From: Arthrobacter bambusae
GTDB lineage: Bacteria; Actinomycetota; Actinomycetes; Actinomycetales; Micrococcaceae
Direction: 5' to 3'
Assembly: GCF_022606295.1 (NCBI RefSeq)
Contig: NZ_JAHHZS010000028.1
Span: 1-54,569 of the forward strand
DNA length: 54,569 nucleotides
The first letter of the stretch is position 1, and every line of letters begins with the position of its first letter. Under the pieces are notes generated by a model, which made no database searches, was not told the DNA's origin, and was given only the letters and a program-made list of their open reading frames with translations. Below are positions 41,036 to 49,189 of this stretch, piece after piece. A program made the translations under genes and the position numbers.

Positions 41036-42769
41036 TTAGCGGCCGCGGCGTTCGTTCGACGCCGGAGCCGAAGCACGGCGCGGGCCGCTGCGGGCCGGAC
41101 GACCGGAACCCGAGTTGCCTGAGCCCGAGCCGTAGGAGCCACCGGAGTTGCCGCCCGTGTTCGAGGACCAGACAGCCTTGTTGCCACCGGTGCGCGTTGA
41201 GGTTGCGGATTCCGTGCGCGGTGCAGAAGCCGAGCGGTTGCCCGCGGCAGCACGCTGACCTGTCGCCGGTCGGCCGCTGCGACCACCCTGAGCACCTTGG
41301 CCACGAGCAGCAGGAACGTCATTGCGGTGAGCAGAAGCAGCGTTGCCGCGTCCGCGCGAGCTGCGGGCGACGTCGTCGTTCGCTGCTGCGCGGCGCTCAG
41401 CGCGGTTGATGTCTGTGCGCACGGGCTCGCTCGCAACCTTGCCACGGCCCCCGCGACCACCACGGCCACCCGCAGTGGGTGCAGCCTGGGTGGTGCGACG
41501 GTTGCGCTTGCGCTGGGCGTTGGCACCGGTGGAGGTACCGCCGCCCGGCTGCTGGGTCTTCGCTGCGAGCAAGGCGGCGCGAGTGCGCGGGTCAACCTTG
41601 TCGGCGACCTGGCCCACGAGCTCGGCAATCAGGGGAGAGTTGGCCGTGACTCGTTCGAACGAGACGTCGACGCCGGCAGCCTTCATGAGCTTCTTGACGT
41701 CGGACTGCTGCTCGGGGAGAGTCAGCGTGACCACGGTGCCGTCGGAACCTGCGCGGGCCGTACGGCCGGAGCGGTGCAGGTAAGCCTTGTGCTCTGTGGG
41801 CGGGTCGACGTGGATGACGAGTTCGACGTCGTCCACGTGCACGCCGCGGGCCGCGACGTCGGTGGCCACCAGGACCCGGACCTCGCCGCTGGAGAACTCG
41901 GCCAGGTTGCGGTCACGGGCATTCTGCGACAGGTTGCCGTGAAGGTCGACAGCGGGGATGCCGCAGTCGGTCAGGGTCTTGGCAAGCTTGCGGGCGTGGT
42001 GCTTGGTCCGCATGAAGAGGACGCGGCGGCCGGCGCCGGAGGCCAGCTCCACGATCAGCTGCTTCTTGACGGTCTGGTCGTTGACCACGAGGACGTGGTG
42101 CTCCATGGTGGTGACGGCGGCCTGGGGGTCATCCACCGAGTGGGTCAGCGGGTTGGACAGGTAACGGTTGACCAATTTGTCAACACCGTTGTCCAACGTC
42201 GCGGAGAAGAGCAGGCGCTGACCCTGGGTAGGAGTCATGTCCATGAGCTTCTTGACCACCGGGAGGAAGCCGAGGTCGGCCATGTGGTCGGCCTCGTCCA
42301 GGACGGTGATCTCGACGGCTTCCAGAGTCAGGATGCGCTGGCGGATGAGGTCCTCCAACCGGCCCGGGCAGGCGATGACAATGTCGACGCCGGCGCGCAG
42401 CGCCTTTTCCTGCCGGGCCTGGGAGATGCCACCGTAGATGACCGTGGTGTTCAGGCCCATGGCCTTCGCCAGCGGCTCGATGGTGGCGTTGATCTGGGTG
42501 GCCAGCTCGCGGGTCGGCGCAAGGACCAGACCCATCGGGCGTCCGGGCTTGCGGAAGTGCTTGGCTTCGCGCTCGGCGAGACGTGCCACAAGCGGGATAG
42601 CGAAAGCGATGGTCTTGCCGGAGCCGGTGCGGCCACGGCCGAGGACGTCGCGGCCTGCAAGCGTATCCGGGAGGGTCTTGACCTGGATGGGGAAAGCTTC
42701 TTCGATGCCATCTGTAGCGAGGGACTCGGCGATGGCCTTGGGCGTGCCAAGGGCAGCAAAAGTAGTCAT
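41036..42769 (-). CDS. DEAD/DEAH-box RNA helicase with basic low-complexity tail
   Basis: 577 residues from the ATG at 42769. Motifs are in order: Q motif FPIQ, Walker A GRTGSGKT (near 46-53), PTRELA, DEAD box VLDEADHM, SAT, and HRSGRTARA. After residue about 390 the tail is rich in Arg, Gly, Ser and Ala (GGRGGRGGRGK, GSGSGNSGSG), typical of RNA-binding, disordered tails in cold-induced helicases. It unwinds RNA during ribosome assembly or decay. A 236-base leader with a terminator hairpin precedes it, suggesting transcription attenuation. Confidence 0.92.
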   Translation of the reverse strand: MTTFAALGTPKAIAESLATDGIEEAFPIQVKTLPDTLAGRDVLGRGRTGSGKTIAFAIPLVARLAEREAKHFRKPGRPMGLVLAPTRELATQINATIEPLAKAMGLNTTVIYGGISQARQEKALRAGVDIVIACPGRLEDLIRQRILTLEAVEITVLDEADHMADLGFLPVVKKLMDMTPTQGQRLLFSATLDNGVDKLVNRYLSNPLTHSVDDPQAAVTTMEHHVLVVNDQTVKKQLIVELASGAGRRVLFMRTKHHARKLAKTLTDCGIPAVDLHGNLSQNARDRNLAEFSSGEVRVLVATDVAARGVHVDDVELVIHVDPPTEHKAYLHRSGRTARAGSDGTVVTLTLPEQQSDVKKLMKAAGVDVSFERVTANSPLIAELVGQVADKVDPRTRAALLAAKTQQPGGGTSTGANAQRKRNRRTTQAAPTAGGRGGRGGRGKVASEPVRTDINRAERRAAANDDVARSSRGRGNAASAHRNDVPAARGQGAQGGRSGRPATGQRAAAGNRSASAPRTESATSTRTGGNKAVWSSNTGGNSGGSYGSGSGNSGSGRPARSGPRRASAPASNERRGR

Positions 42770-42933
42770 GTGTTTCAAAGGTCTTTCTGGCGGTGTCCAA
42801 CGGACATCGTCCCCCGACGCCGGTTGGGCCAAGGGTTCGCCGAGGAAAAAGTCAGTGATCGACCGGTAGGCAATAAGCCGTGGCCGGGACCAGAGAAAAC
42901 GCGTTCATCGACGCAGGATGTGCCTCTCACATG

Positions 42934-42988
42934 AAAAAAGCCCACTTCCCAAGTTTGGAACCAAGCCAAATTCGGGGACTAAGCGGGC
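42934..42988 (-). terminator. Terminator-like hairpin in the leader of the DEAD-box helicase gene
   Basis: On the minus strand GCCCGCTT (42988-42981) pairs with AAGTGGGC (42947-42940), with one G-U pair, an inner GAATTTGG/CCAAACTT stem and a TTTTTT tail (42939-42934). It begins about 17 bases after the predicted transcript start (-10 TAGAAT at 43017-43012) and about 165 bases before the helicase ATG. It may be an attenuator, or the 3' end of a stand-alone small RNA of about 70 bases. Confidence 0.75.
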
Positions 42989-43011
42989 ATCACTGCACAT
43001 CAAGTAAACCC

Positions 43012-43017
43012 ATTCTA
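43012..43017 (-). promoter_or_regulatory. -10 box of the helicase leader
   Basis: TAGAAT on the minus strand, read from 43017 to 43012, matches the actinobacterial TANNNT consensus. The expected start is near 43005. The -35 region (TTCGCG) is poor. Confidence 0.5.
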
Positions 43018-43070
43018 GCATCCGCGAACAGCCGACCCTCCCACATGGCACCTTCACCCGGGCTTCGTTC

Positions 43071-43136
43071 CCCAACTGGCTCGCAGTTGTTGTCGTTTTG
43101 ACGGCTCATAACGACAACAACTGCGAGCCAGTTGGG
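43071..43136. repeat. Perfect 27-bp palindrome, CTGGCTCGCAGTTGTTGTCG family
   Basis: Arms 43071-43097 and 43110-43136 are exact reverse complements with a 12-base loop (TTGACGGCTCAT). Unlike most such elements here it lies between divergent genes, about 50 bases upstream of the methyltransferase start and upstream of the helicase promoter. A second, imperfect copy is at 51746-51811. Confidence 0.92.
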
Positions 43137-43184
43137 TGGGGACAGGCGTTGCCTCGCGGGGGCACCTCGGGGCAGGCTTGAGCC

Positions 43185-43907
43185 ATGACGCACCAGCACG
43201 ACGGCGGAACCCACCTGAACGGCGAAATCCACGACAGCGGAGCCCACCTTCACAGCAACCCTGACCGCGACGCCGACCCGGCGCAGTTCTGGGACGAGGT
43301 GTACCGGGAAAAGCCAAAGAGGTGGAGCGGGAATCCCAATCCGCAGTTGATCGCCGAAGCCAAGGGACTGGCTCCCGGGACCGCCCTGGATCTCGGCTGC
43401 GGAGAAGGCGCGGACGCGATCTGGCTCGCCCAGCATGGGTGGACGGTGACAGCGGTGGATGTCTCCGCCGTCGCTCTTGAACGGGCAGAAGCCCATGCCG
43501 CCGACGTCGGGCTACCTGACCGGATCACGTGGCTGCAGCGGAACTTCGGCTCGTGGCACCCCGACGAGGGCTTCGACCTCGTGTCCTCCCAGTTCCTTCA
43601 TTCACCGCTCCTTCCGTGGCGCGATTCTCTGGCCTCGGCCGCGGCGGCCGTGGCTCCCGGCGGCGCCTTGCTGGTTGTCGGGCATCATCCGGATGGACTG
43701 ACTCCGTGGAGCGGGCACAAGGACATGAAGGACAAGTTCTTCACGCCCGAGGACGTGGTGGACGCGCTCACGAGCGGCCCGGGCTCGTGGCGGATCAACG
43801 TTGCCGATTCCCGGGAACGCGCGGTGACGGGCCCGGAGGGCCAACACGCCACCACCATCGACAGCGTGCTCCGCGCCACCCGGACGGGCCAGGGCGCGAA
43901 GGACTAG
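43185..43907 (+). CDS. Class I SAM-dependent methyltransferase
   Basis: 240 residues. The SAM-binding loop ALDLGCGEGADAIWLA is near 65-80, the acidic residue VDVS follows strand 2, and FDLVSSQFLHSP is motif II. The N-terminal 25 residues are rich in histidine (H3, H5, H10, H16, H21, H23), which could bind metal. Tellurite-resistance TehB-like or thiopurine-type methyltransferases are close in layout, but the substrate is unknown. CAGGCT lies 6 bases before the ATG. The stop overlaps that of the convergent MFS gene (CTAG). Confidence 0.85.
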   Translation: MTHQHDGGTHLNGEIHDSGAHLHSNPDRDADPAQFWDEVYREKPKRWSGNPNPQLIAEAKGLAPGTALDLGCGEGADAIWLAQHGWTVTAVDVSAVALERAEAHAADVGLPDRITWLQRNFGSWHPDEGFDLVSSQFLHSPLLPWRDSLASAAAAVAPGGALLVVGHHPDGLTPWSGHKDMKDKFFTPEDVVDALTSGPGSWRINVADSRERAVTGPEGQHATTIDSVLRATRTGQGAKD

Positions 43908-45418
43908 GCCCGCACGTCGTCCGCTTCGGCGGCGCTGTGCGCCTCGGCGTCCCCCGCGCGTTCAGCACCCAAAGGCCGGCGGGATGCGACCCGCGGCGCA
44001 ATGATGAGCCCGACAACGGCGATGGCCGACGTCAGGACGAACACCCCCGCGAAGGAGCCCTCCGTCGTCGTGAGGGCACTGAAGACGAGTCCCGTCACGG
44101 CGAGCGAGAGGGCGCCACCAAGGGAGTCGGAAATGGACATCGCAGAACTGTTGAAGCCTTGGTCCTCGGGCTTGGAGAGGGCCAGGGTCATGACACTCAG
44201 CCGCGGGTACATCAGTCCCATCCCCGCGCCCGCGAACAGCCAGCCAGCAATCGCCACTGCTGCGGACCACGAAAACACCGTGGTCACGAGGACGATGACC
44301 ACCGAACCGAGCACCAGCGCAGACCCGATCTTGACCGCCAAGGCATTGCCAAGCCGGGAACCCATGCGGCCTTGGACGGCGGACGCCGCTGCCCAAGCGA
44401 TCGCCGATCCGGTCAGCGCGAGTCCGGCAAATGCAGGGGCGAACGAGTATCGCTCGGTGAGGAGGTACGGCACGTAAACCTCGGTGCCGAAGAAGGCTGC
44501 GGAGGCGACTCCGCGCATGAGGATGACGCTCGGCAGTCCGCGGCGCGCACCGAGGGTGCCGCGCGGGACCAGCGGCCGCACTGCCAGCATGGCCGTGACG
44601 AGCGCGACGGCGGCAATCACCCAACCGACGCCGGGCACCTGCCCGGACAAGTTCAGGCCGAGAACGGCAAGGGCTGCGAGCGCGGCCCACCCCATGCGGC
44701 CGAACGCCCAGGGAACGACGGCACGTCCGGGCTTTGCCTCACCGGAAGCCACCTTTGGGGAGCCCCCTTCCCGCGCGTCCGCGTCCCGGGAGCCCGCGTC
44801 CGGGGCGCCCGTCTTCCGCGCGTCCGGCGCGGAACGTACGCCCCGCATGGCGGGAAGGATCATTGCCAAAGCCGGAACCACGAGGCCCACGACGCCGAGA
44901 AATACCCAGTGCCAGCTGCTCAACTCCGCAACCACGCCTGCGGCGAAGGGACCGATCATTGAGGGAATGACCCAGGACGCCGAGAACGCAGCGAAGACCT
45001 GGGCATGCAACCTGGCTGGGTAGACCCGGGCGATCACGACATACAGCGCCACGGTCATCGCGCCTCCGCCGAGGCCTTGGACGAGCCTGCCGGCCACGAG
45101 CATCGGCATGGAAACCGCGGTACCGGCGATGAGCAGCCCAGCCGCGAACAGCGCCACGGATGCGTAGAGCGGGGCGGCGGGACCACGCCGGTCCGCCCAG
45201 TTCCCTGCGGCCACCATGCCGATCACGCCCGTGGCCAGCGGACCCGCGAACGCCAACGCATAGAGTCCGGCGCCGTCCAGATCGCGGCTCACGAGCGGCA
45301 TGATGGTGGTGACAGCCATGGATTCGAAAGCTGCCAGGAAGACCAACGCGCAGGCACCCGCCGTCGCCAGGAGATAAGGGCGTTGCAGTATGCCTGCTGT
45401 TGCGTCGTGGCTTGTCAT
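43904..45418 (-). CDS. MFS transporter (multidrug-efflux type)
   Basis: 504 residues with about 12-14 membrane helices. The segment NWADRRGPAAPLYASVALF and GRLVQGLGGGAMTVALYVVIAR are MFS motifs of the DHA group, the latter motif C-like. A long charged insertion (about 200-235, DAGSRDADAREGGSPK) separates the two halves. TAGGCT ends 6 bases before ATG 45418, giving a leaderless start; another ATG is one codon upstream. Substrate unknown, drug export likely. Confidence 0.87.
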   Translation of the reverse strand: MTSHDATAGILQRPYLLATAGACALVFLAAFESMAVTTIMPLVSRDLDGAGLYALAFAGPLATGVIGMVAAGNWADRRGPAAPLYASVALFAAGLLIAGTAVSMPMLVAGRLVQGLGGGAMTVALYVVIARVYPARLHAQVFAAFSASWVIPSMIGPFAAGVVAELSSWHWVFLGVVGLVVPALAMILPAMRGVRSAPDARKTGAPDAGSRDADAREGGSPKVASGEAKPGRAVVPWAFGRMGWAALAALAVLGLNLSGQVPGVGWVIAAVALVTAMLAVRPLVPRGTLGARRGLPSVILMRGVASAAFFGTEVYVPYLLTERYSFAPAFAGLALTGSAIAWAAASAVQGRMGSRLGNALAVKIGSALVLGSVVIVLVTTVFSWSAAVAIAGWLFAGAGMGLMYPRLSVMTLALSKPEDQGFNSSAMSISDSLGGALSLAVTGLVFSALTTTEGSFAGVFVLTSAIAVVGLIIAPRVASRRPLGAERAGDAEAHSAAEADDVRA

Positions 45419-45571
45419 CATCCCAGCCTAGAAGGCCAAGCGGGTTTGGGGGAGCCATTAAAATCCATTCAAGTGATTAACGTTTCACCTGAAATTAACT
45501 CTGGGCAAACACTGTACTAAATAGCCCACTATCGGTTGTTCCCGTAATCATTCCGTGATCGACTGCTTGGC
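45419..45571. promoter_or_regulatory. Divergent region upstream of the MFS and phospholipase C-like genes
   Basis: The minus strand has the leaderless TAGGCT box (45430-45425) for the MFS gene. The rest is AT-rich (AACGTTTCACCTGAAATTAACT and nearby), with ATTAAC at 45476-45481 and 45494-45499. Phosphate control would suit the downstream phosphoesterases, but no clear PHO box is seen. Confidence 0.35.
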
Positions 45572-46837
45572 GTGAACTTCACAAGACGCAATTTCCTATC
45601 AGTTGCCGGATCTGCCACGGCTGCGACGCTTGCCACCGGCGCCACCGTGAGGACTGCGCCTACCGTGGCAACCCTCCCCCCACCCGGCGCTTCCGGGATC
45701 GACCACATCATTGTGGTGATGATGGAGAACCGCTCGTTCGACCATTTCCTTGGCTGGATGCCTGGCGCGGATGGGAAACAGGCCGGACTGAGCTACATTG
45801 ACCGCTACGGGATCCCCCATACAACGCACCACCTGACGGATTTCCAGGGCTGCGGGCATCCGGACCCTGACCATTCCTACGAGGGCGGCCGGATCCAGTT
45901 CAACAACGGCAAGAACGATGGCTGGTTGCGGGCAGGCGAGAACGATGAATTCGCGGTCGGATACTACGATTCGAGCGATCTCGATTTCTGGCGCCAAGCT
46001 GGTCCCGACTGGACTGTCTGCGACCGTTATTTCGCAGCCACCCTCGCCGAAACATATCCGAACCGCTTCTACCAGCACTCCGCGGCCACGGACAGGCTCC
46101 ACAACTCGACCGTCACCAGCACCATGCCCACGATCTGGGACCGCTTGGCGGCCGCCGGCGTGCAGGGAAAGTACTACTACGGCGACATTCCGTTCACCGC
46201 CCTCTGGGGAACCAAGTACGTCGGCATCTCCAGGCCCTACGCCGAATTCCTCAGCGACTGCAGTTCCGGCAAGCTGCCCTCGGTGTCCTTCGTGGATCCC
46301 CGCTTCACGGACGAGTCCAGCGGAACCTCCGGCGACGACCACCCGCACGCCGACATCCGCTCCGGCGAGCTTTTCCTGGCGGAGGTCTACAACGCCGTGA
46401 CCAAGAGCCCCAACTGGGCGAACACGATGCTGGTGGTCAACTACGACGAATGGGGCGGGTTCTACGACCACGTGCCACCGCAAACCGCACCGGACAGCAA
46501 TCCGGATACCGCCCAGCGCGGCTTCCGCGTCCCGTCCATGGTCATTTCGCCACGCGCCCGCAGGCAATACGTGGCACATGACACGTACGACCACACCTCA
46601 GTCCTGAAGGCCATCGAGTGGCGCTGGGGGCTTCAATCCCTGACCCCGCGGGACAACGCCGCCCTCAATATCGCCGAAGTGCTCGATTTCCAGTCGGCAC
46701 CCAATCTGGCCGCCCCGACGTACCTCGTGCCGCCTTATGCCGCCGGACCGGCATGCTCCCCGGTCGGGCCGCCGGCGGAGGAAGAGTGGACCGGCTTGAA
46801 ACAGAAAGCACTTGCGGACGGATGGATCTTGCCATGA
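45572..46837 (+). CDS. Phospholipase C / phosphoesterase family protein, Tat-exported
   Basis: 421 residues from a GTG. A twin-arginine signal (TRRNFLSVAG, R5 and R6) is followed by a hydrophobic stretch, so the folded enzyme is probably exported by Tat. HIIVVMMENRSFDHFLG near residue 45-61 is the hallmark of the PF04185 phosphoesterase family, with later metal residues in VVNYDEWGGFYDH and DHTSVLKAIEWRWG. Members are phospholipases C or acid phosphatases that release phosphate from lipids. It overlaps the next gene of the same superfamily (ATGA). Confidence 0.9.
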   Translation: MNFTRRNFLSVAGSATAATLATGATVRTAPTVATLPPPGASGIDHIIVVMMENRSFDHFLGWMPGADGKQAGLSYIDRYGIPHTTHHLTDFQGCGHPDPDHSYEGGRIQFNNGKNDGWLRAGENDEFAVGYYDSSDLDFWRQAGPDWTVCDRYFAATLAETYPNRFYQHSAATDRLHNSTVTSTMPTIWDRLAAAGVQGKYYYGDIPFTALWGTKYVGISRPYAEFLSDCSSGKLPSVSFVDPRFTDESSGTSGDDHPHADIRSGELFLAEVYNAVTKSPNWANTMLVVNYDEWGGFYDHVPPQTAPDSNPDTAQRGFRVPSMVISPRARRQYVAHDTYDHTSVLKAIEWRWGLQSLTPRDNAALNIAEVLDFQSAPNLAAPTYLVPPYAAGPACSPVGPPAEEEWTGLKQKALADGWILP

Positions 46838-47985
46838 CCTTCAAAAACTTCGCCATTTCCAAAATGCGGCTCGGATTCGCCGCGCTTCTCGTTGTCCTGC
46901 TGGGCGCCTCCTGCATCGTCTTCGGATTGCAGCAGACGGAAGCACAGGCAAGCGAACCCCAAACCGCGCAGAGCTCCGGGTATCTCCCGGGAGCGAAGCA
47001 CGTGTTCGTGATCAACCTCGAAAACAAGGGGTACGACACGACGTGGGGACCGGGTTCGGCTGCGCCGTACCTTTCCACCACACTGCGGAACCAAGGCGTC
47101 CTGCTGAACCAGTACTTCGGCACGGCACATAACTCGCAGCCGAACTACGTTGCGCAGATTTCCGGTCAAGGCCCCAACCCGCAGATGCAGGCCGATTGCC
47201 AGACCTACTCTCCGTTCGTGAAGACCGGAACGGCAGCGCCCGGCCAAGCCGTTGGAGATGGCTGCGTCTTCCCTGCCGACGTGCCCACCGTGGCCGGCCA
47301 ATTGACGGCGGCCGGGAAGACCTGGAAAGGCTACATGGAGGACATGGGCACGCCGTGCCGCCACCCGGCCCTCGGCGCGGCCGATGACACCCAGAAGGCG
47401 AAGGTCGGGGACCAGTACGCCGCCCGACACAATCCCTTCGTCTACTTCGCGGGGATCACGGGATCACCGGACTGTGCGAAGAACGATGTAGACCTCGGGG
47501 CCCTGAGCACAGATCTTGCGTCGGTCGCGACTACGCCGAACCTTTCCATGATCACGCCGAACCTTTGCCACGACGGACACGACTCCCCCTGTGTGGACGG
47601 ACAGCCCGGAGGCCTGACCAGCGCGGATGCATGGCTGAAGCAGTACGTTCCGATGATCACCTCGTCCCCCGCGTTCCGCCAGGACGGTGTCCTGGTGATC
47701 ACCTTCGACGAATCCGACAGCCCCCAATCGGACGCGTCCGCATGCTGCGGCGAGGGCCCCGGACCCAACTCCCCGCTTCCCGGAATTGTCGGACAAGGCG
47801 GCGGCCGGGTCGGCGCTTTGGTTATCTCCCCCTTCACCAAGGGCGGCACGTGGTCCACCACGCCCTACAACCACTACAGCCTGCTGGCCAGCATTGAAGA
47901 CACCTTCGGCCTCCCCTACCTCGGCTATGCAGGCACACCCGGACTGAACCGCTTCGGACTGGACGTCTACAACGCCGGCCTCTAG
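46834..47985 (+). CDS. Phosphoesterase (alkaline phosphatase superfamily), Sec-exported
   Basis: 383 residues. An N-terminal helix (GFAALLVVLLGASCIVFGL) is a Sec signal or anchor; a cysteine lies in it but the lipobox is poor. KHVFVINLENKGYDTTWG is the shorter ENxxYD form of the phosphoesterase signature, and VITFDESDSP and YNHYSLLASIEDTFGL match later metal-site blocks. Coupled to the Tat-exported paralogue, it probably hydrolyses extracellular phosphoesters. The stop overlaps that of the convergent regulator gene. Confidence 0.87.
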   Translation: MTFKNFAISKMRLGFAALLVVLLGASCIVFGLQQTEAQASEPQTAQSSGYLPGAKHVFVINLENKGYDTTWGPGSAAPYLSTTLRNQGVLLNQYFGTAHNSQPNYVAQISGQGPNPQMQADCQTYSPFVKTGTAAPGQAVGDGCVFPADVPTVAGQLTAAGKTWKGYMEDMGTPCRHPALGAADDTQKAKVGDQYAARHNPFVYFAGITGSPDCAKNDVDLGALSTDLASVATTPNLSMITPNLCHDGHDSPCVDGQPGGLTSADAWLKQYVPMITSSPAFRQDGVLVITFDESDSPQSDASACCGEGPGPNSPLPGIVGQGGGRVGALVISPFTKGGTWSTTPYNHYSLLASIEDTFGLPYLGYAGTPGLNRFGLDVYNAGL

Positions 47986-49046
47986 GCCAGGCTGGCAGCG
48001 GTGGCCGGCACGACGGCGGCGGTCGGCACGACAGCGCCGGTCGGCACGACAGCGCCGGTCGCCGTCGAGTCCGGGTTCAGCATCCAGCCGACCCGCTTGG
48101 CCGTGCTCAGCATCACGACGCTTTCGACGAGTTCGATCCCGGGAATGCGTTGCTGGATGGCGAGTTCCATCTCCATGACCTCGGCCAGCGAGCGCAGCCA
48201 CATGATGATCACAAAGTTGGTGCTGCCGGTGGTGGAGGCGGTGAACCTGACGTTCCTGACGGCCCGTAGCTCTGCGGCCGCGGCTTCGTGCTGGCCTGCT
48301 GGAACATTCGCGAACCACTGGCACGTCATGGGATAGCCGGAGAATTGCTGGGCGATCTCGCAGCGGAAGGACAGCATCCGGCTCGCGAGCACGCGGCCGA
48401 GCTGCCGCTGCACCGTGGCAGGGTGCCGTCCGAGGGCACGTGCGATCTCCGCGGCGGAGGCCCTTCCGTCCCGGGCGAGGAAGGGAAAGAGCGCCATATG
48501 GCTCTCCGGCAGCGGGGTGACCTGCGCGTAGGGGGCCGACGGATTGAGCGCTTCCGGCCCGGCGAGGGCGCGCAGCGCCTGCTGCTCCGCCCGGCTCAGG
48601 ACGTTGAGCCGCCATGCATAGCCGCTCGTGTGGATCCGGGTGCAGAGCGAGGTCCGGTACTTGGTGAGCCCCCGGATTTCCTTGAGCTGGGGCAAGAGCC
48701 GGGTGCTGAATTCGCCCAGGTCTTGGGTAATGACGGTGAGCATGAGGTCGCGGTTACTGGCCGCCTCCTCAACCGTGATGATTTCCGGAATCGCCGCGAG
48801 CGCGGCCGTCACCTCGGGCCTGAGGTGCATTTCGCAGTCCACGTCCAGCAGGGCGAGGCAGGCATGCTTGGGGTCGCCCATGAGGTGCGCCGTGGTCCAG
48901 GCCGCTCCGGACTCGCGCAGGCGGTCCCATCGGGAGGCCAAAGTGGTTGCGTGGACGTCCAGGACCTCAGCGGCGTCGGACCAACTGATCCGCGGCGAGA
49001 TCTGGAGGGCATTGATCAGCCGCAGGTCCTCTTCACTGAGTTCCAT
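47982..49046 (-). CDS. Second double-length Lrp/AsnC family regulator
   Basis: 354 residues from the ATG at 49046 (AGAGGA upstream). Two helix-turn-helix and ligand-domain units: LSEEDLRLINALQISPRISW to about residue 150, then ALFPFLARDGRASAAEIARA onward. The C-terminus has a tandem GAVVPT repeat encoded by 18-bp DNA repeats (48009-48062), absent from normal Lrp proteins. The gene is divergent from the M20 hydrolase and MHS transporter, which it probably controls in response to an amino acid. Confidence 0.87.
   Translation of the reverse strand: MELSEEDLRLINALQISPRISWSDAAEVLDVHATTLASRWDRLRESGAAWTTAHLMGDPKHACLALLDVDCEMHLRPEVTAALAAIPEIITVEEAASNRDLMLTVITQDLGEFSTRLLPQLKEIRGLTKYRTSLCTRIHTSGYAWRLNVLSRAEQQALRALAGPEALNPSAPYAQVTPLPESHMALFPFLARDGRASAAEIARALGRHPATVQRQLGRVLASRMLSFRCEIAQQFSGYPMTCQWFANVPAGQHEAAAAELRAVRNVRFTASTTGSTNFVIIMWLRSLAEVMEMELAIQQRIPGIELVESVVMLSTAKRVGWMLNPDSTATGAVVPTGAVVPTAAVVPATAASLA
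48009..48062. repeat. 18-bp tandem repeats in the 3' end of the Lrp gene
   Basis: The unit GTCGGCACGACAGCGCCG and close variants are repeated about three times in frame, encoding VVPT-type hexapeptides. Copy-number change would lengthen or shorten the protein tail without a frameshift. Confidence 0.7.
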
Positions 49047-49189
49047 CAGCGATCCTCTCCTATGCGATGCGCGATTCCTGTTAATTCTGGCATGATCCTG
49101 AATTTTTTCATGGCTTTTGAAGATTGTGAGGCTAGTCACTCCACAATGGCTATGGATACCTACCAAACGTTCAGGAAACAGGAGAACAG

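Noticed and set aside
41036..41600. Frameshift or degradation in the helicase C-terminus
   Set aside because: The low-complexity Arg/Gly/Ser tail keeps one open frame to a normal stop and is typical of this helicase group.
42775..42969. Small protein of 64 residues in the helicase leader
   Set aside because: No ribosome site or family match; the frame overlaps the terminator hairpin and is better explained as leader RNA.
45431..45571. PHO box for phosphate control of the phosphoesterases
   Set aside because: TTTCACCT and ATTAACT are loosely similar to half sites, but no regular 11-base direct repeats are seen.
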